A stretch of 29,211 nt of DNA. Source: an uncultured Porphyromonadaceae bacterium. Lineage in GTDB: Bacteria; Bacteroidota; Bacteroidia; Bacteroidales; Muribaculaceae. Location of the stretch: positions 1-29,211 of the forward strand of contig CALDIF010000010.1 of NCBI GenBank assembly GCA_937901905.1, written 5' to 3'. Below are positions 8,544-16,633 of this stretch, piece after piece. Within the stretch, counting starts at the first letter, position 1. Every line of letters begins with the position of its first letter. The notes beneath the pieces were generated by a model. It had not been told where the DNA came from, did not search any database, and saw nothing but the letters and a program-made list of their open reading frames with translations. The translations under genes were made by a program, and so were the position numbers.

Positions 8544-9833
8544 TCAAGAACTTAAACCAAGACTTGAAACCAAGTCATCTACCGTGTTCTGTACCACAGT
8601 TTTGCCATTCGGCGACAAGAGATACTTGTCAAAAAAAGCCTTTCGCTTTTCTTTCATCGGGTCGTCACCGCGCAACACCGTGTCGACCACGAACGACTTG
8701 ATATCATCAACCGACTTACCCAAATAGCACACTCCATAAGCCTCACGTCCGAGGGCACTTTGCGACTGCAATAACGAGTTCATATCTTGACACACAAACA
8801 TCACCGGACAACCGGAATAAAGATATTCCACAGCAAACGAACCACTATCGTGTATCATTGCATCACTCGTCATAAACAGGTCAACGTACTCGCCTGTCTC
8901 GAGTTGTGTATTCTCGCCCTCGGTCCATTGCCGATAGTATTCATCGGCACGCTCGCGCCCCCAATCGGGGTGTGCGTACAACTCGGTGAGCAATCGCGGG
9001 TGAGGTTTGAAGGCAATATGCAAGTCACGAACGTGTTCTCGAGCTAACTGTAACATGAGCGATGACATAAACACGAAATTGCTGCGTGCCGACAGTCCGA
9101 ACTTATCGGTGATTGCATAGTGGGGTGCCCATATAAGGCGTTTGCGCATTCCCGATGGCGAATGCCACGGGTCATCGCGGGTCGTCTGCAGAAAATCATC
9201 GGCATTGGGATAACCTACAACACGCACGTTAGTCCCGTGATTGCGCGCGGTGACACGAGCTTCATCAAGATGAGCACTTGTAGAGTAGTAAAGTCGCCAC
9301 GCTAAATTGTGAAAATGAAAGTCGTAACTCCATTTGCCGGTAGAAGTCCAAAAACCGTAGGGATAATAACACACCAAACGGTCGTAGAAGTTTGTGCAGT
9401 CGTGCAATGGAGTCAGCAAATGTTCGTACGGTTGAGGGAAAAACACTATGTCGGGATCAAAATCGTGTTTGATATCACAAGTACTCGCTTCATCGTAATC
9501 AATGTATCCGATTCCACGAGCATCAAAATATTCCCGCATCGCTATCAAGTCACGTTCGCGGCTGCTCCTGTCGTAACTGATCGAGGGAGACAAAACCACA
9601 ACACATTGAAAACGCCCGTCTTCGAGCAAAGCCTCCAACAATCGTTCGTAACGCCACATCGGCACACTCATCGCCATGAACGCCACCCTCGCGGGACGAT
9701 GCTCTCGTGCAATCAGCGCAATGCGCCCGGCGTGACATTGCGGCACAGTAAGACGATTATACTGAAATCGCAGCCAATCAACCGTTTTGTTGAAAAAATC
9801 ACCTATCATCGCTGCAACTTGCTCATTCCCCAT
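8544..9833 (-). CDS. CDP-glycerol glycerophosphotransferase-like protein
   Basis: The 429-residue protein resembles the Pfam CDP-glycerol/ribitol phosphotransferase (TagF/TagB-like) family, which uses CDP-linked donors to add a phospho-polyol to a glycan. No membrane helix is evident. The C-terminal half shows the GT-B-type donor half-site: FKPHPRL, then DLFMTSDAMIHDSGSFAVEY with YSGCPVMF. The first half contains VAFMAMSVPMWRYERLLEAL and PDIVFFPQPYE. Position right after a nucleotidyltransferase-aminotransferase fusion and an opine-type dehydrogenase suggests that its donor is a CDP-amino-alcohol rather than CDP-glycerol. That is inference. Its start overlaps the end of the dehydrogenase gene by 28 nt. 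Confidence 0.75.
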   Translation of the reverse strand: MGNEQVAAMIGDFFNKTVDWLRFQYNRLTVPQCHAGRIALIAREHRPARVAFMAMSVPMWRYERLLEALLEDGRFQCVVVLSPSISYDRSSRERDLIAMREYFDARGIGYIDYDEASTCDIKHDFDPDIVFFPQPYEHLLTPLHDCTNFYDRLVCYYPYGFWTSTGKWSYDFHFHNLAWRLYYSTSAHLDEARVTARNHGTNVRVVGYPNADDFLQTTRDDPWHSPSGMRKRLIWAPHYAITDKFGLSARSNFVFMSSLMLQLAREHVRDLHIAFKPHPRLLTELYAHPDWGRERADEYYRQWTEGENTQLETGEYVDLFMTSDAMIHDSGSFAVEYLYSGCPVMFVCQDMNSLLQSQSALGREAYGVCYLGKSVDDIKSFVVDTVLRGDDPMKEKRKAFFDKYLLSPNGKTVVQNTVDDLVSSLGLSS

Positions 9834-10822
9834 TGATAAACGTGTTGTATGAGTGGAGTGTCAATCCCGTGTTCACTCGCCACTTGCAATATAAGCCCCA
9901 TACCATGAGGGAAATCTTCGGTAAAATATCGACTTGTAAAATCGGGAACAAAGCCTCCGCCACATTTTTTCATCGGAGCCATAATCCCCTTGAATGCCGA
10001 GATAGAACGCAGTTTTGCCGTTAACGATGGCACATCACAACTCTCATAGTAGGTCAACACATCGGGTATAGCACCCGTTGTAACAGGCAAGACTGTCAAC
10101 AACGATTGGAATTCCTTATCCATATTAATATAGCAAGACGATGCTTCATCGGTCCATTCACTGTAAAATTCCGGACAGCGCATGTAGGTATCGCCGTCGT
10201 TATATCCGCGCCACATGGTGAATAACCGAGCAGGATGCAACAAGGGATTACTATTGGTGAGCGAAGCCTCATAAAAGTTAGCAAGCACATTTACCGGCAA
10301 GTCAAATAACCGTGACAGCAAGGCAGTCAATTCGGCACCCTCACATTGTTCCACTGCCACATTAAGCGCATTTTTATAACCCAGCAACCGTGCCGAGTGC
10401 CCATAAGTGTCGACACGGGCGATAAACGGCACTCGTTGAAAACCGAATAGAGCGGTCTTTGACGGCAACAAACGGTGAGCATAGATAAAAAAACCGGTGC
10501 TCGACACGACACTGCCTATCGTGTTGCTCGCTGTGACGTGCGGTGCAAGTTGCGTGAGTACATCGGCAATCGCGAATCCCGGCAAACACAACAACACCAT
10601 GTCGGCATCACAAGCGACGCGATAACTGTCGGTCACACGACACAAATGCCCGGCAAACACCTTACCCGACAAGTCGGTCACTTCTATCACATCGCCCCAA
10701 CTCGACACGTCACGTGTCACCACTGTGACATCAATCCATGACTTGGCTGCGAGATAACCGGCAATCACATGTCCCAATGAGCCACCGCCGACAATGCTTA
10801 TTTTGAACCGTCCCTCCGACAT
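9806..10822 (-). CDS. NAD/NADP octopine/nopaline dehydrogenase family protein
   Basis: The 338-residue protein has an N-terminal Rossmann fold with ISIVGGGSLGHVIAGYLA and the strand-end VLLCLPGFAI. This is followed by an all-helical C-terminal domain with NPLLHPARLF (conserved His of opine dehydrogenases) and SRYFTEDFPHGMGL. Opine dehydrogenases reductively join an amino group to a 2-oxo acid such as pyruvate; glycan examples carry N-(1-carboxyethyl) groups. Within this cluster it may N-carboxyalkylate an amine made by the upstream aminotransferase-type domain. It begins 3 nt after the end of that gene and overlaps the downstream transferase by 28 nt. The fold is firm, the substrate unknown. 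Confidence 0.85.
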   Translation of the reverse strand: MSEGRFKISIVGGGSLGHVIAGYLAAKSWIDVTVVTRDVSSWGDVIEVTDLSGKVFAGHLCRVTDSYRVACDADMVLLCLPGFAIADVLTQLAPHVTASNTIGSVVSSTGFFIYAHRLLPSKTALFGFQRVPFIARVDTYGHSARLLGYKNALNVAVEQCEGAELTALLSRLFDLPVNVLANFYEASLTNSNPLLHPARLFTMWRGYNDGDTYMRCPEFYSEWTDEASSCYINMDKEFQSLLTVLPVTTGAIPDVLTYYESCDVPSLTAKLRSISAFKGIMAPMKKCGGGFVPDFTSRYFTEDFPHGMGLILQVASEHGIDTPLIQHVYQWGMSKLQR

Positions 10823-10825
10823 TAA

Positions 10826-12640
10826 TTACAACGATTTCAAGACTTGTACCAAATGTTCGTTGTCGGCACGCGAGCGAATTGCAATACGCACCATGTTACG
10901 TCCGTTAAGCCCCTTTTTGCTCTCACAGTTCTTGATCAAGATATTGTATTCGTTGAGAAGACGCTCGGTGAGTCGTGTCGATGACATACGCTCGGGGTTA
11001 ACAACACACAGGAAATAATTTGCCTCGCTGGGCAGAACTGTCAAGAAGTCAACCTTGGCGAGGTCGGCAGCGAAGCGGTCTCGCTCGTCACAAAACTTAA
11101 CACAAGCCCGCCTGTAATCTCGCTCGTACTTGTTATAGACTTGCAAATAATACTCGGCAATCGAATTGATGTTCCAAATGGGGACTTCTCGCTTGAGAGC
11201 CTCAATAAGGGCGACATCGGCACTTGCCAACAAACCCAGACGAAGTCCCGGCACACCGTAACTCTTGCTGATGCTTTTAAGGACAACAAGTGACTTGTAA
11301 GCAGTCAAAGTGCGCTCGTCAAGCAACGTATTATTCGCGTGGTCACGAGCAAAATCGGCAAACGATTGGTCGACCACAAGCATCGTGTCACGAGCCTCAC
11401 ACCATCGCGCCAATCGCCTTATGTCTTGGGGGGACAGATAATTGCCGCTGGGGTTGTCGGGCGACAACACAATCAATGTGGAAATAGTATAGTTGGCAAA
11501 GTGCTCCATCAAGTCATCAACCGTGTAGCGCAAATCATCGGTCACCGGCGTGAACGGCACAATTCTATCCTCGGGCAATCGGTTGGGATATTCCTCAAAT
11601 GTCGGATAAATAACACCCACTTGTCCCTGTCTTAACGTCAACAAAGCCTTGATGAGTTCGGCTGCGCCATTGCCGGGCACAACCATTTCGGGAGGCAAAC
11701 CACAGTATTTGCCCGCCAGTAGCGAGTTGACCGACATTCCACTGGGATATTGCGTTATCAATTCGTCAAAGTTGGCACGCAACTCGTCTTTGAGACGCTG
11801 TGGGGGAAAATACGGATTGACCAAATAACAAAAATCGGTCATACGTGGGAAACGCCAGTATCCGCCGTATCGTTTGCCCATCAACGGAAGTCGCCTGTCA
11901 TTCTCTGCAAAAATCGCTTCGGCGATGTCCAAATCTTGCTCATCGTCAATTTCATACCAACGCAAATCGCCTATAGGCAATGCCTTGAGGTCGGCATGAT
12001 CCAACAACGTTATCACCCTCAACACCTGTTCGTAATATTCATTGTTGCCCATTGCCGTGCAATAAGCGTCAAGGAAAGGGACATAGACACCGGTTGAGAA
12101 TTGGCGACTAAACTTGTAAATATTGACTGTCTTGTAATAGTTGTCAACCTCGGCATAACTGAATGCTGTCTTAGGGACGAAGTTCACTATGTTACAATCA
12201 TCGTCAATACGTACCATCGTACCGTCCATCCACGGTTCGTAGGCGGCGACGAGTGCGACATTGGGGTGATTGTCATTAACCGCCATATCGAAGATGCCGT
12301 CATCAAATATCAGGTCGCTCTCAATGAGCAACGTGTCATCTTCCTGTAATTGTTGTTTGACCAACCACAACGAGTATATGTTGTTTGTCTTGTCATAAAT
12401 GGGGTTGACAGCGTACTCTATATTCAATCTACCCTTATAACGCTCACCTATATGGTCAGACAGTTCCTTGCCCTTGTACCCGGTCACTATCAAAACGCGC
12501 GACAACGACAACCGCGACAACTGTGTCAACAGGCGGTCAATCAACATTTCACCACCCACCTTAACCATACACTTGGTGTTGTCGCGAGTATATCGCCCGA
12601 GGCGACGCCCCATACCGGCTGCTAATATAATGGCTTGCAT
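10826..12640 (-). CDS. bifunctional sugar-nucleotidyltransferase-like / PLP aminotransferase-fold fusion
   Basis: The 604-residue fusion has two halves. Residues 1 to about 235 are a nucleotidyltransferase of the LicC (phosphocholine cytidylyltransferase) kind: IILAAGMGRRLG, the DNTKCMVKVGGEMLIDR metal/substrate loop and LIESDLIF. Residues from about 265 to 604 are a class I/II aminotransferase fold of the HisC/CobD type: VVPGNGAAELIKAL, LSPDNPSGNYL, VVDQSFADF, the PLP lysine Lys459 in SISKSYGVPGLRLG, and the carboxylate-binding Arg in MVRIAIR. HisC/CobD relatives include serine-phosphate decarboxylases and serinol-phosphate aminotransferases in capsule pathways, so a product such as CDP-ethanolamine or CDP-serinol is plausible but inferred. 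It is packed within the operon (12 nt and 3 nt gaps). Confidence 0.85.
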   Translation of the reverse strand: MQAIILAAGMGRRLGRYTRDNTKCMVKVGGEMLIDRLLTQLSRLSLSRVLIVTGYKGKELSDHIGERYKGRLNIEYAVNPIYDKTNNIYSLWLVKQQLQEDDTLLIESDLIFDDGIFDMAVNDNHPNVALVAAYEPWMDGTMVRIDDDCNIVNFVPKTAFSYAEVDNYYKTVNIYKFSRQFSTGVYVPFLDAYCTAMGNNEYYEQVLRVITLLDHADLKALPIGDLRWYEIDDEQDLDIAEAIFAENDRRLPLMGKRYGGYWRFPRMTDFCYLVNPYFPPQRLKDELRANFDELITQYPSGMSVNSLLAGKYCGLPPEMVVPGNGAAELIKALLTLRQGQVGVIYPTFEEYPNRLPEDRIVPFTPVTDDLRYTVDDLMEHFANYTISTLIVLSPDNPSGNYLSPQDIRRLARWCEARDTMLVVDQSFADFARDHANNTLLDERTLTAYKSLVVLKSISKSYGVPGLRLGLLASADVALIEALKREVPIWNINSIAEYYLQVYNKYERDYRRACVKFCDERDRFAADLAKVDFLTVLPSEANYFLCVVNPERMSSTRLTERLLNEYNILIKNCESKKGLNGRNMVRIAIRSRADNEHLVQVLKSL

Positions 12641-12652
12641 AGTGTAGACTGA

Positions 12653-13351
12653 TTAAAGTTTCTTTGTCATTAGCCACCACGCGTACTTGAGCAAATGCAC
12701 TTGGCGTTTGATGCGTCGCGGCTCCCTGATAAGGCGGTAGGCAAACTCCAAATTGTGGTCAACCCACCACTTGGGAGCACGCTCAACGCGACCGGTGTAT
12801 ACGTCAAAACTGCCACCCAACCCTTGAAAAATGGCATTGTGGTGCTCTTGTATCTCTTCCATGAGCAATTCTTGTTTGGGCGACCCCATTGCCACAAACA
12901 CGACACCGGGTTTCTTGGCTACTATGTCATCAATCAAAGCGGCACGCTCCTCATCGTTGTTAATGTAACCGTTGCGGTAACCGACAATGTCAATTTCGGG
13001 GAACTCGGCATGCAACTTCTCTACAGTAGCCTCGATCACTTCTTGTTTGCCACCTACAAGATAAAATGTGTGCGTTCCGGCGAAGTGCCCGACAATTTTC
13101 AGCCACAACTCACACCCGGGGATTTTGACCGCGTCTTTTACACCTTTTTGTTTCAAGGCCATCATCGCTCCGGCACCGTCACAGTAACCGATGTTACGAT
13201 TGATGATGGCACGTGTTTCGGGTGTGGCATGCAGAATCTTCTCGGCATTAATCGCCACGAGTATTCCCTTGTGAGTATCAACAAATTCCAATAGTTGAGT
13301 TTCACTTGTGAACGGGTAGACCTCTACCCCATTGAGAGAAATTCGTTCCAT
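12653..13351 (-). CDS. WecG/TagA/CpsF-family glycosyltransferase (GT26)
   Basis: The protein of 232 residues belongs to the GT26 family, whose members add ManNAc or ManNAcA to undecaprenyl-diphosphate-GlcNAc as the second sugar of a repeat unit. Visible motifs are INAEKILHA, YCDGAGAMMALKQKG with the catalytic Asp, TFYLVGGKQEV, VAMGSPKQE, and the C-terminal basic region RLIREPRRIKRQ that holds the membrane surface. I chose the ATG at 13351 (start MERISLNGVEVYPF). A longer reading from 13396 adds only residues that come from the end of the preceding gene. Together with wecB this suggests a ManNAc-containing repeat unit. Confidence 0.92.
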   Translation of the reverse strand: MERISLNGVEVYPFTSETQLLEFVDTHKGILVAINAEKILHATPETRAIINRNIGYCDGAGAMMALKQKGVKDAVKIPGCELWLKIVGHFAGTHTFYLVGGKQEVIEATVEKLHAEFPEIDIVGYRNGYINNDEERAALIDDIVAKKPGVVFVAMGSPKQELLMEEIQEHHNAIFQGLGGSFDVYTGRVERAPKWWVDHNLEFAYRLIREPRRIKRQVHLLKYAWWLMTKKL

Positions 13352-13361
13352 AGATCGATTG

Positions 13362-14579
13362 TTATTTTGTTGGCGCGTTAGGTGGCAACAACGCATAACT
13401 CAATGAGTACAGCATGAAAGCATTGCTCCAACGCATATAACTGATGCGACTGCTTATCAACGGTTTCAACTGATAATAAAAATACCCCTCACGCTTGTCT
13501 TGCATGTTATCTATTGTCCACGACAAGACCTTCCTGACCGTTGCGATGTTGGCCTCGAATTGTCCCATACGACGCAATGTCACCATTAACTGTGCGGGAC
13601 AATGAATGTCAATGGGCCACTTCTTGTTATCGTAGTACTTGGGACACCCGTCGGCTTCGAAGAAGTTGTCGAGATAGTACTTGAGTCCCATTTCCTTGCG
13701 GTTGCGGAAAGTCACATCACCGGTCAGTTGCTCGTAGGCTTGAAGCGCATCAAGATTATAGCCCGTGTGAAAACTGTCCACCCACGCCTGAACCGGCAGC
13801 ATACCATACACCCACGACCCGTCTTCGCGCTGTCCCGACACGCAAGCGAGAACACTGTCACGCGCCGCGTCACGATACTTCTCGTTGCCGGTGTAATGAT
13901 AGGCATAACTGAGTAAGCGACTGCCTAACAACGATGCATTGAATACAGTGTCGTTCCCTTGTAGGGGGCTGTAACTGAACAAGAAACCTCCCTCATTGGG
14001 CGTTCGGTGCAAATCGTTCATTACAAATTCGGCTGAACTCAATGCAACGTCAAGGTATTCGTTGTTGTGCGTCAGTTCGTAGGCCGACATTAATGCAGTG
14101 GCAGCAAAGTTTGTCGCCACAACAGTGGGCGTTCCTTTCGGGAACAGGAAAAGCCGACGCGCTTGCCAATCAAAATTATACCCCCAGCAAGCACCGTGAT
14201 AGTTGCCTTGAGAGCGTAATGAGATGAGCAGTTGCGCCAAGTTATTGACTTGTTGTTCCAACTCTTCCAACGTGCCGATACTCACAGCCGACTCGGGCAT
14301 GCGTGCCACCGTGGAATGCATGTTACAATAGGCTTGCAGCGCGAGTGCGACACCCTTTGCATTGTATTGTTTGGGCACTAGCGCGAGACGACGCAAGTTA
14401 AATGGGAAACGCTTGAAGCCCTGAATTACCACAAGGCGACACAATGCACTGTTCTTGAGCCACGGCAACGCTTGAAACACACGAGAGTTGAGACCGTCAT
14501 ACGGATCCCACCCCTTGAATTGCTCATGCTCACAATATGTTTTCAAAGGCAACAATGCCTTCAATATCAAGTCTTGCAT
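13362..14579 (-). CDS. alpha/alpha-toroid protein of polysaccharide cluster, function unknown
   Basis: The 405-residue soluble protein has no signal peptide and is a run of amphipathic helices with aromatic and Gly-rich turns: GACWGYNFDWQAR, NEGGFLFSYSP, REDGSWVYGM, DSFHTGYNLDALQAYE. These are the marks of an (alpha/alpha)6-barrel as in glycoside hydrolases, AGE-type epimerases and terpene cyclases. Similar proteins in Bacteroides capsule loci are often labelled delta-aminolevulinic acid dehydratase, which I do not trust. It is the first gene after the promoter at 14611-14642 and ends 10 nt before the GT26 gene. A hydrolase or epimerase acting on the glycan is possible; I cannot name a catalytic residue with confidence. 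Confidence 0.7.
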   Translation of the reverse strand: MQDLILKALLPLKTYCEHEQFKGWDPYDGLNSRVFQALPWLKNSALCRLVVIQGFKRFPFNLRRLALVPKQYNAKGVALALQAYCNMHSTVARMPESAVSIGTLEELEQQVNNLAQLLISLRSQGNYHGACWGYNFDWQARRLFLFPKGTPTVVATNFAATALMSAYELTHNNEYLDVALSSAEFVMNDLHRTPNEGGFLFSYSPLQGNDTVFNASLLGSRLLSYAYHYTGNEKYRDAARDSVLACVSGQREDGSWVYGMLPVQAWVDSFHTGYNLDALQAYEQLTGDVTFRNRKEMGLKYYLDNFFEADGCPKYYDNKKWPIDIHCPAQLMVTLRRMGQFEANIATVRKVLSWTIDNMQDKREGYFYYQLKPLISSRISYMRWSNAFMLYSLSYALLPPNAPTK

Positions 14580-14610
14580 TATCCGGAACTTTTAAATCCC
14601 TTTTAAACTG

Positions 14611-14642
14611 CAAAGTTACTAAAACTATTACGGCTTTGCAAA
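14611..14642 (-). promoter_or_regulatory. Bacteroidota-type promoter for the polysaccharide operon
   Basis: On the minus strand, TTTG (14642-14639) and TAACTTTG (14618-14611) are separated by exactly 20 bases, the Bacteroidota -33/-7 arrangement. The predicted start near 14604 leaves a leader of about 25 nt before the ATG at 14579. No other convincing promoter was seen in the small gaps from here to galE, so this site may drive the whole glycan string. The gap 14580-14709 also holds a weak hairpin (14676-14693) but no T-tract. Confidence 0.7.
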
Positions 14643-14709
14643 TTTAGGCAAACCACGTGCCATTTTTCGTTGGATCATCGATATAAACCGATGTCAACAC
14701 GGCAAAATG

Positions 14710-15309
14710 CTAACGGGAAATTAATCCTATTATGCGATGCCACCACCGGCGCACAGATGACGATTTTTCAACGTCGTGTTGCTCTTGACCGGTTATTGTC
14801 TCGGCTGTTGTCACCGTAGCGCGTGGTTCCTCCTCAACGTCCTCATCAAGTGGTTCCATTGCCTTGAGGGTAAAATCACAACGTCTGCCACCATAATATT
14901 TGTCAAGGACTTGCGCAAAAATATCATTGGGCGTGATCGCATCAAACAAGGTCATTGACGAACGGACTTTTGCGGCATCGATTTTACCGAAAATTTGAAT
15001 GGCATTAAGCCCTTCAACTGCGAGCAAGGCGTTGCAAATCTCATACAACCGCGCTTTCAACAATGGGTTGTCGAGATATTTAACCGCTTCGGCACGATCG
15101 GCGATGGCATAGTACTTCGACATTCCACTGTGACCGAGACCGGCAATTTGCGGAAAAATATACCATATCCAATGGCTGCTCTTCGAGCCGTCGGCAACTT
15201 CCTTGAGTGCGTCGTCATACGACGGACCTATTGCCCCCGATTGCGCTTTAAGGAAACGGGAAACATCGCGTGGTGCCGACATTTCGCTGTCATCGTGAAA
15301 AGTATTCAT
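14710..15309 (-). CDS. DUF1810 protein with C-terminal extension
   Basis: The 199-residue protein shows the DUF1810 core (about residues 15-150): DVSRFLKAQSGAIGPSYDDA, then SHWIWYIFPQIAGLGHSGMSKYYAI, and ALLAVEGLNAIQIFG with DAAKVRSSMTLF. Family function is unknown; the label calpastatin found in databases has no support here. The core normally ends near residue 150. Here an acidic linker (DEDVEEEPR) and a tail ending in a basic-hydrophobic segment (RRWWHRIIGLISR) are added, which could touch the membrane. It lies 12 nt after hemW on the same strand, so the two are probably co-transcribed from the hemW promoter. Confidence 0.85.
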   Translation of the reverse strand: MNTFHDDSEMSAPRDVSRFLKAQSGAIGPSYDDALKEVADGSKSSHWIWYIFPQIAGLGHSGMSKYYAIADRAEAVKYLDNPLLKARLYEICNALLAVEGLNAIQIFGKIDAAKVRSSMTLFDAITPNDIFAQVLDKYYGGRRCDFTLKAMEPLDEDVEEEPRATVTTAETITGQEQHDVEKSSSVRRWWHRIIGLISR

Positions 15310-15321
15310 ATTCGTTACATT

Positions 15322-16440
15322 TTATTTAAATAATTCACTTATTATATTATCGCTGACCATAACCGCCTCCGGTGTCAACTTCAAGTAACCATCGCCCTGC
15401 TCGAGCAAACCGCGATTAACCGATGACCGCGCGCCGGCGAGCAACTCATCGACAGCGTCAGTTCCGAGCGCATCGCCCATCGATCGAAGGTCAATACCCT
15501 CAATCGTGCGCAGACCCAACATAATCCTCTCGTTATAACAGTCACGTGCGGTCAAATGCTCAACCTCAGTCACGTCACCGTTGATATAACCCTTTATATC
15601 AGTCCGGTTATAGTACCTGACGTGCCCGTCGTAACCATGCGCACCGGCACCTAAGCCCAAATACGGGGTAAAACGCCAATATGCACTGTTGTGACGGGAA
15701 CGAAATCCGGGTTTTGCATAATTGCTGATTTCGTAATGCTCAAAACCGTTTTCGCGCAGTGTGGTCGAAACAAGGTGATACATTTCCACACAAAGTTCAT
15801 CGCTTGCCTGCGTTATCATGCCATGTTCTCGTTGCTTCCATAAAACCGTGCCGGGTTCATAACTTAGATTGTATGCCGAGATATGCGTCACACCACTTTC
15901 CACAAGGGACGTCACAGTGTAAGCGAGTGTTGTAACAGTTTGCTCCGGTAAACCGAATATCAGGTCGACACTGATATTGTCAAATCCTGCCTGTTGCAGA
16001 GTTTCAATGGCCGATAAGGCTGTGGACGAATTATGACGGCGATTGACACGGTTCAATTCGGCATCAACAAGAGATTGAACACCCACGCTGACACGGTTGA
16101 AGCCCATGTGTCGCCACGCGCTCGCCGCATCTTCCGTCACATCATCAGGATTGACTTCTATGGTCATCTCCTCCACATGGTTCAAGTCGAAAATATTACG
16201 CAACCCGCTTAACAGGAATTGCAGTTGTGAGGGTGACAACTGTGACGGTGTACCACCTCCCACATATAGCGTCTTTGCCGGAGAAAGCCACATCTTGTTC
16301 TCGCAACAACGACGCGAAGACTCGTCTATAACGGCGTTAAGATAAAGTGAACGCTCGGGCTCGGCATATAACGTGGAGTAAAAATCACAGTAAGTACACC
16401 GCGAGGCACAGAAAGGAATATGTACATATATGCCAAACAT
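15322..16440 (-). CDS. hemW: HemW-type radical SAM protein (heme chaperone, formerly coproporphyrinogen III oxidase-like)
   Basis: The 372-residue protein is a radical SAM enzyme of the HemN/HemW family. Counting from the ATG at 16440 (MFGIYVHIPF) the cluster-binding motif is C11-x3-C15-x2-C18 followed by D19-F20. The Phe, where true HemN has a fourth Cys, marks HemW, a haem-trafficking protein rather than an oxidase. YVGGGTPS, IEVNPDD, NRVSVGVQS and ISVDLIFGLPEQT follow in order, and the C-terminal HemN domain is complete. A GTG at 16473 would add 11 residues without family counterpart. I prefer the ATG because a promoter ends 7 nt before it. The DUF1810 gene follows after 12 nt. Confidence 0.93.
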   Translation of the reverse strand: MFGIYVHIPFCASRCTYCDFYSTLYAEPERSLYLNAVIDESSRRCCENKMWLSPAKTLYVGGGTPSQLSPSQLQFLLSGLRNIFDLNHVEEMTIEVNPDDVTEDAASAWRHMGFNRVSVGVQSLVDAELNRVNRRHNSSTALSAIETLQQAGFDNISVDLIFGLPEQTVTTLAYTVTSLVESGVTHISAYNLSYEPGTVLWKQREHGMITQASDELCVEMYHLVSTTLRENGFEHYEISNYAKPGFRSRHNSAYWRFTPYLGLGAGAHGYDGHVRYYNRTDIKGYINGDVTEVEHLTARDCYNERIMLGLRTIEGIDLRSMGDALGTDAVDELLAGARSSVNRGLLEQGDGYLKLTPEAVMVSDNIISELFK

Positions 16441-16447
16441 AATGGCA

Positions 16448-16478
16448 CAAAGGTAATAAAACAAATTTTGCACTGCAA
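16448..16478 (-). promoter_or_regulatory. hemW promoter, predicted leaderless transcript
   Basis: On the minus strand, TTG (16478-16476), a 20-nt spacer and TACCTTTG (16455-16448) form a good Bacteroidota promoter. Only seven bases separate the -7 box from the ATG at 16440, so transcription should begin at or within a base or two of the start codon. The arrangement rules against the longer GTG start at 16473, which would lie inside the promoter. Confidence 0.65.
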
Positions 16479-16499
16479 GTTTTGATTTTTTTTATTTTA

Positions 16500-16532
16500 T
16501 TGTGCATAATTCAAGTGAAATCACTACCTTTG
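16500..16532 (+). promoter_or_regulatory. Bacteroidota-type promoter for the EF-G2 gene
   Basis: TTG at 16500-16502 and TACCTTTG at 16525-16532 are separated by 22 bases, slightly longer than the ideal 20. The expected start near 16539 gives a leader of about 95 nt before the ATG at 16634, which is long for this window and contains a hairpin. It is divergent from the hemW promoter, with the two -33 elements 22 nt apart. Confidence 0.55.
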
Positions 16533-16543
16533 TATGCGATTTT

Positions 16544-16567
16544 GTCGCAGGGTTGTTGCCCGGCGAC
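16544..16567 (+). promoter_or_regulatory. hairpin at the 5' end of the EF-G2 leader
   Basis: GTCGC (16544-16548) pairs with GCGAC (16563-16567), then an A.G mismatch, then GGG (16550-16552) with CCC (16559-16561), closing a TTGTTG loop. It would sit within the first 30 nt of the predicted transcript. A role in mRNA stability or regulation is possible; no T-tract follows, so it is not a terminator. Confidence 0.45.
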
Positions 16568-16633
16568 AAGGTTGTTTTGTGGTAAAAATGATAACTAACT
16601 GATAACTATATTTTTAAACAACTAAATCAATAA

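Noticed and set aside
12695..13294. Long plus-strand open frame opposite the GT26 gene (and similar frames opposite wecB, tgt and galE)
   Set aside because: These are antisense shadows of well-recognised genes; their translations show no family motif and no plausible start.
13352..13396. Longer start for the GT26 glycosyltransferase
   Set aside because: The extra 15 residues are encoded by the end of the previous gene; the family starts at the ATG at 13351.
14676..14693. CATCG/CGATG hairpin after the DUF1810 gene as an intrinsic terminator
   Set aside because: The stem is only 5 bp with an 8-nt loop and no T-tract follows on the minus strand.
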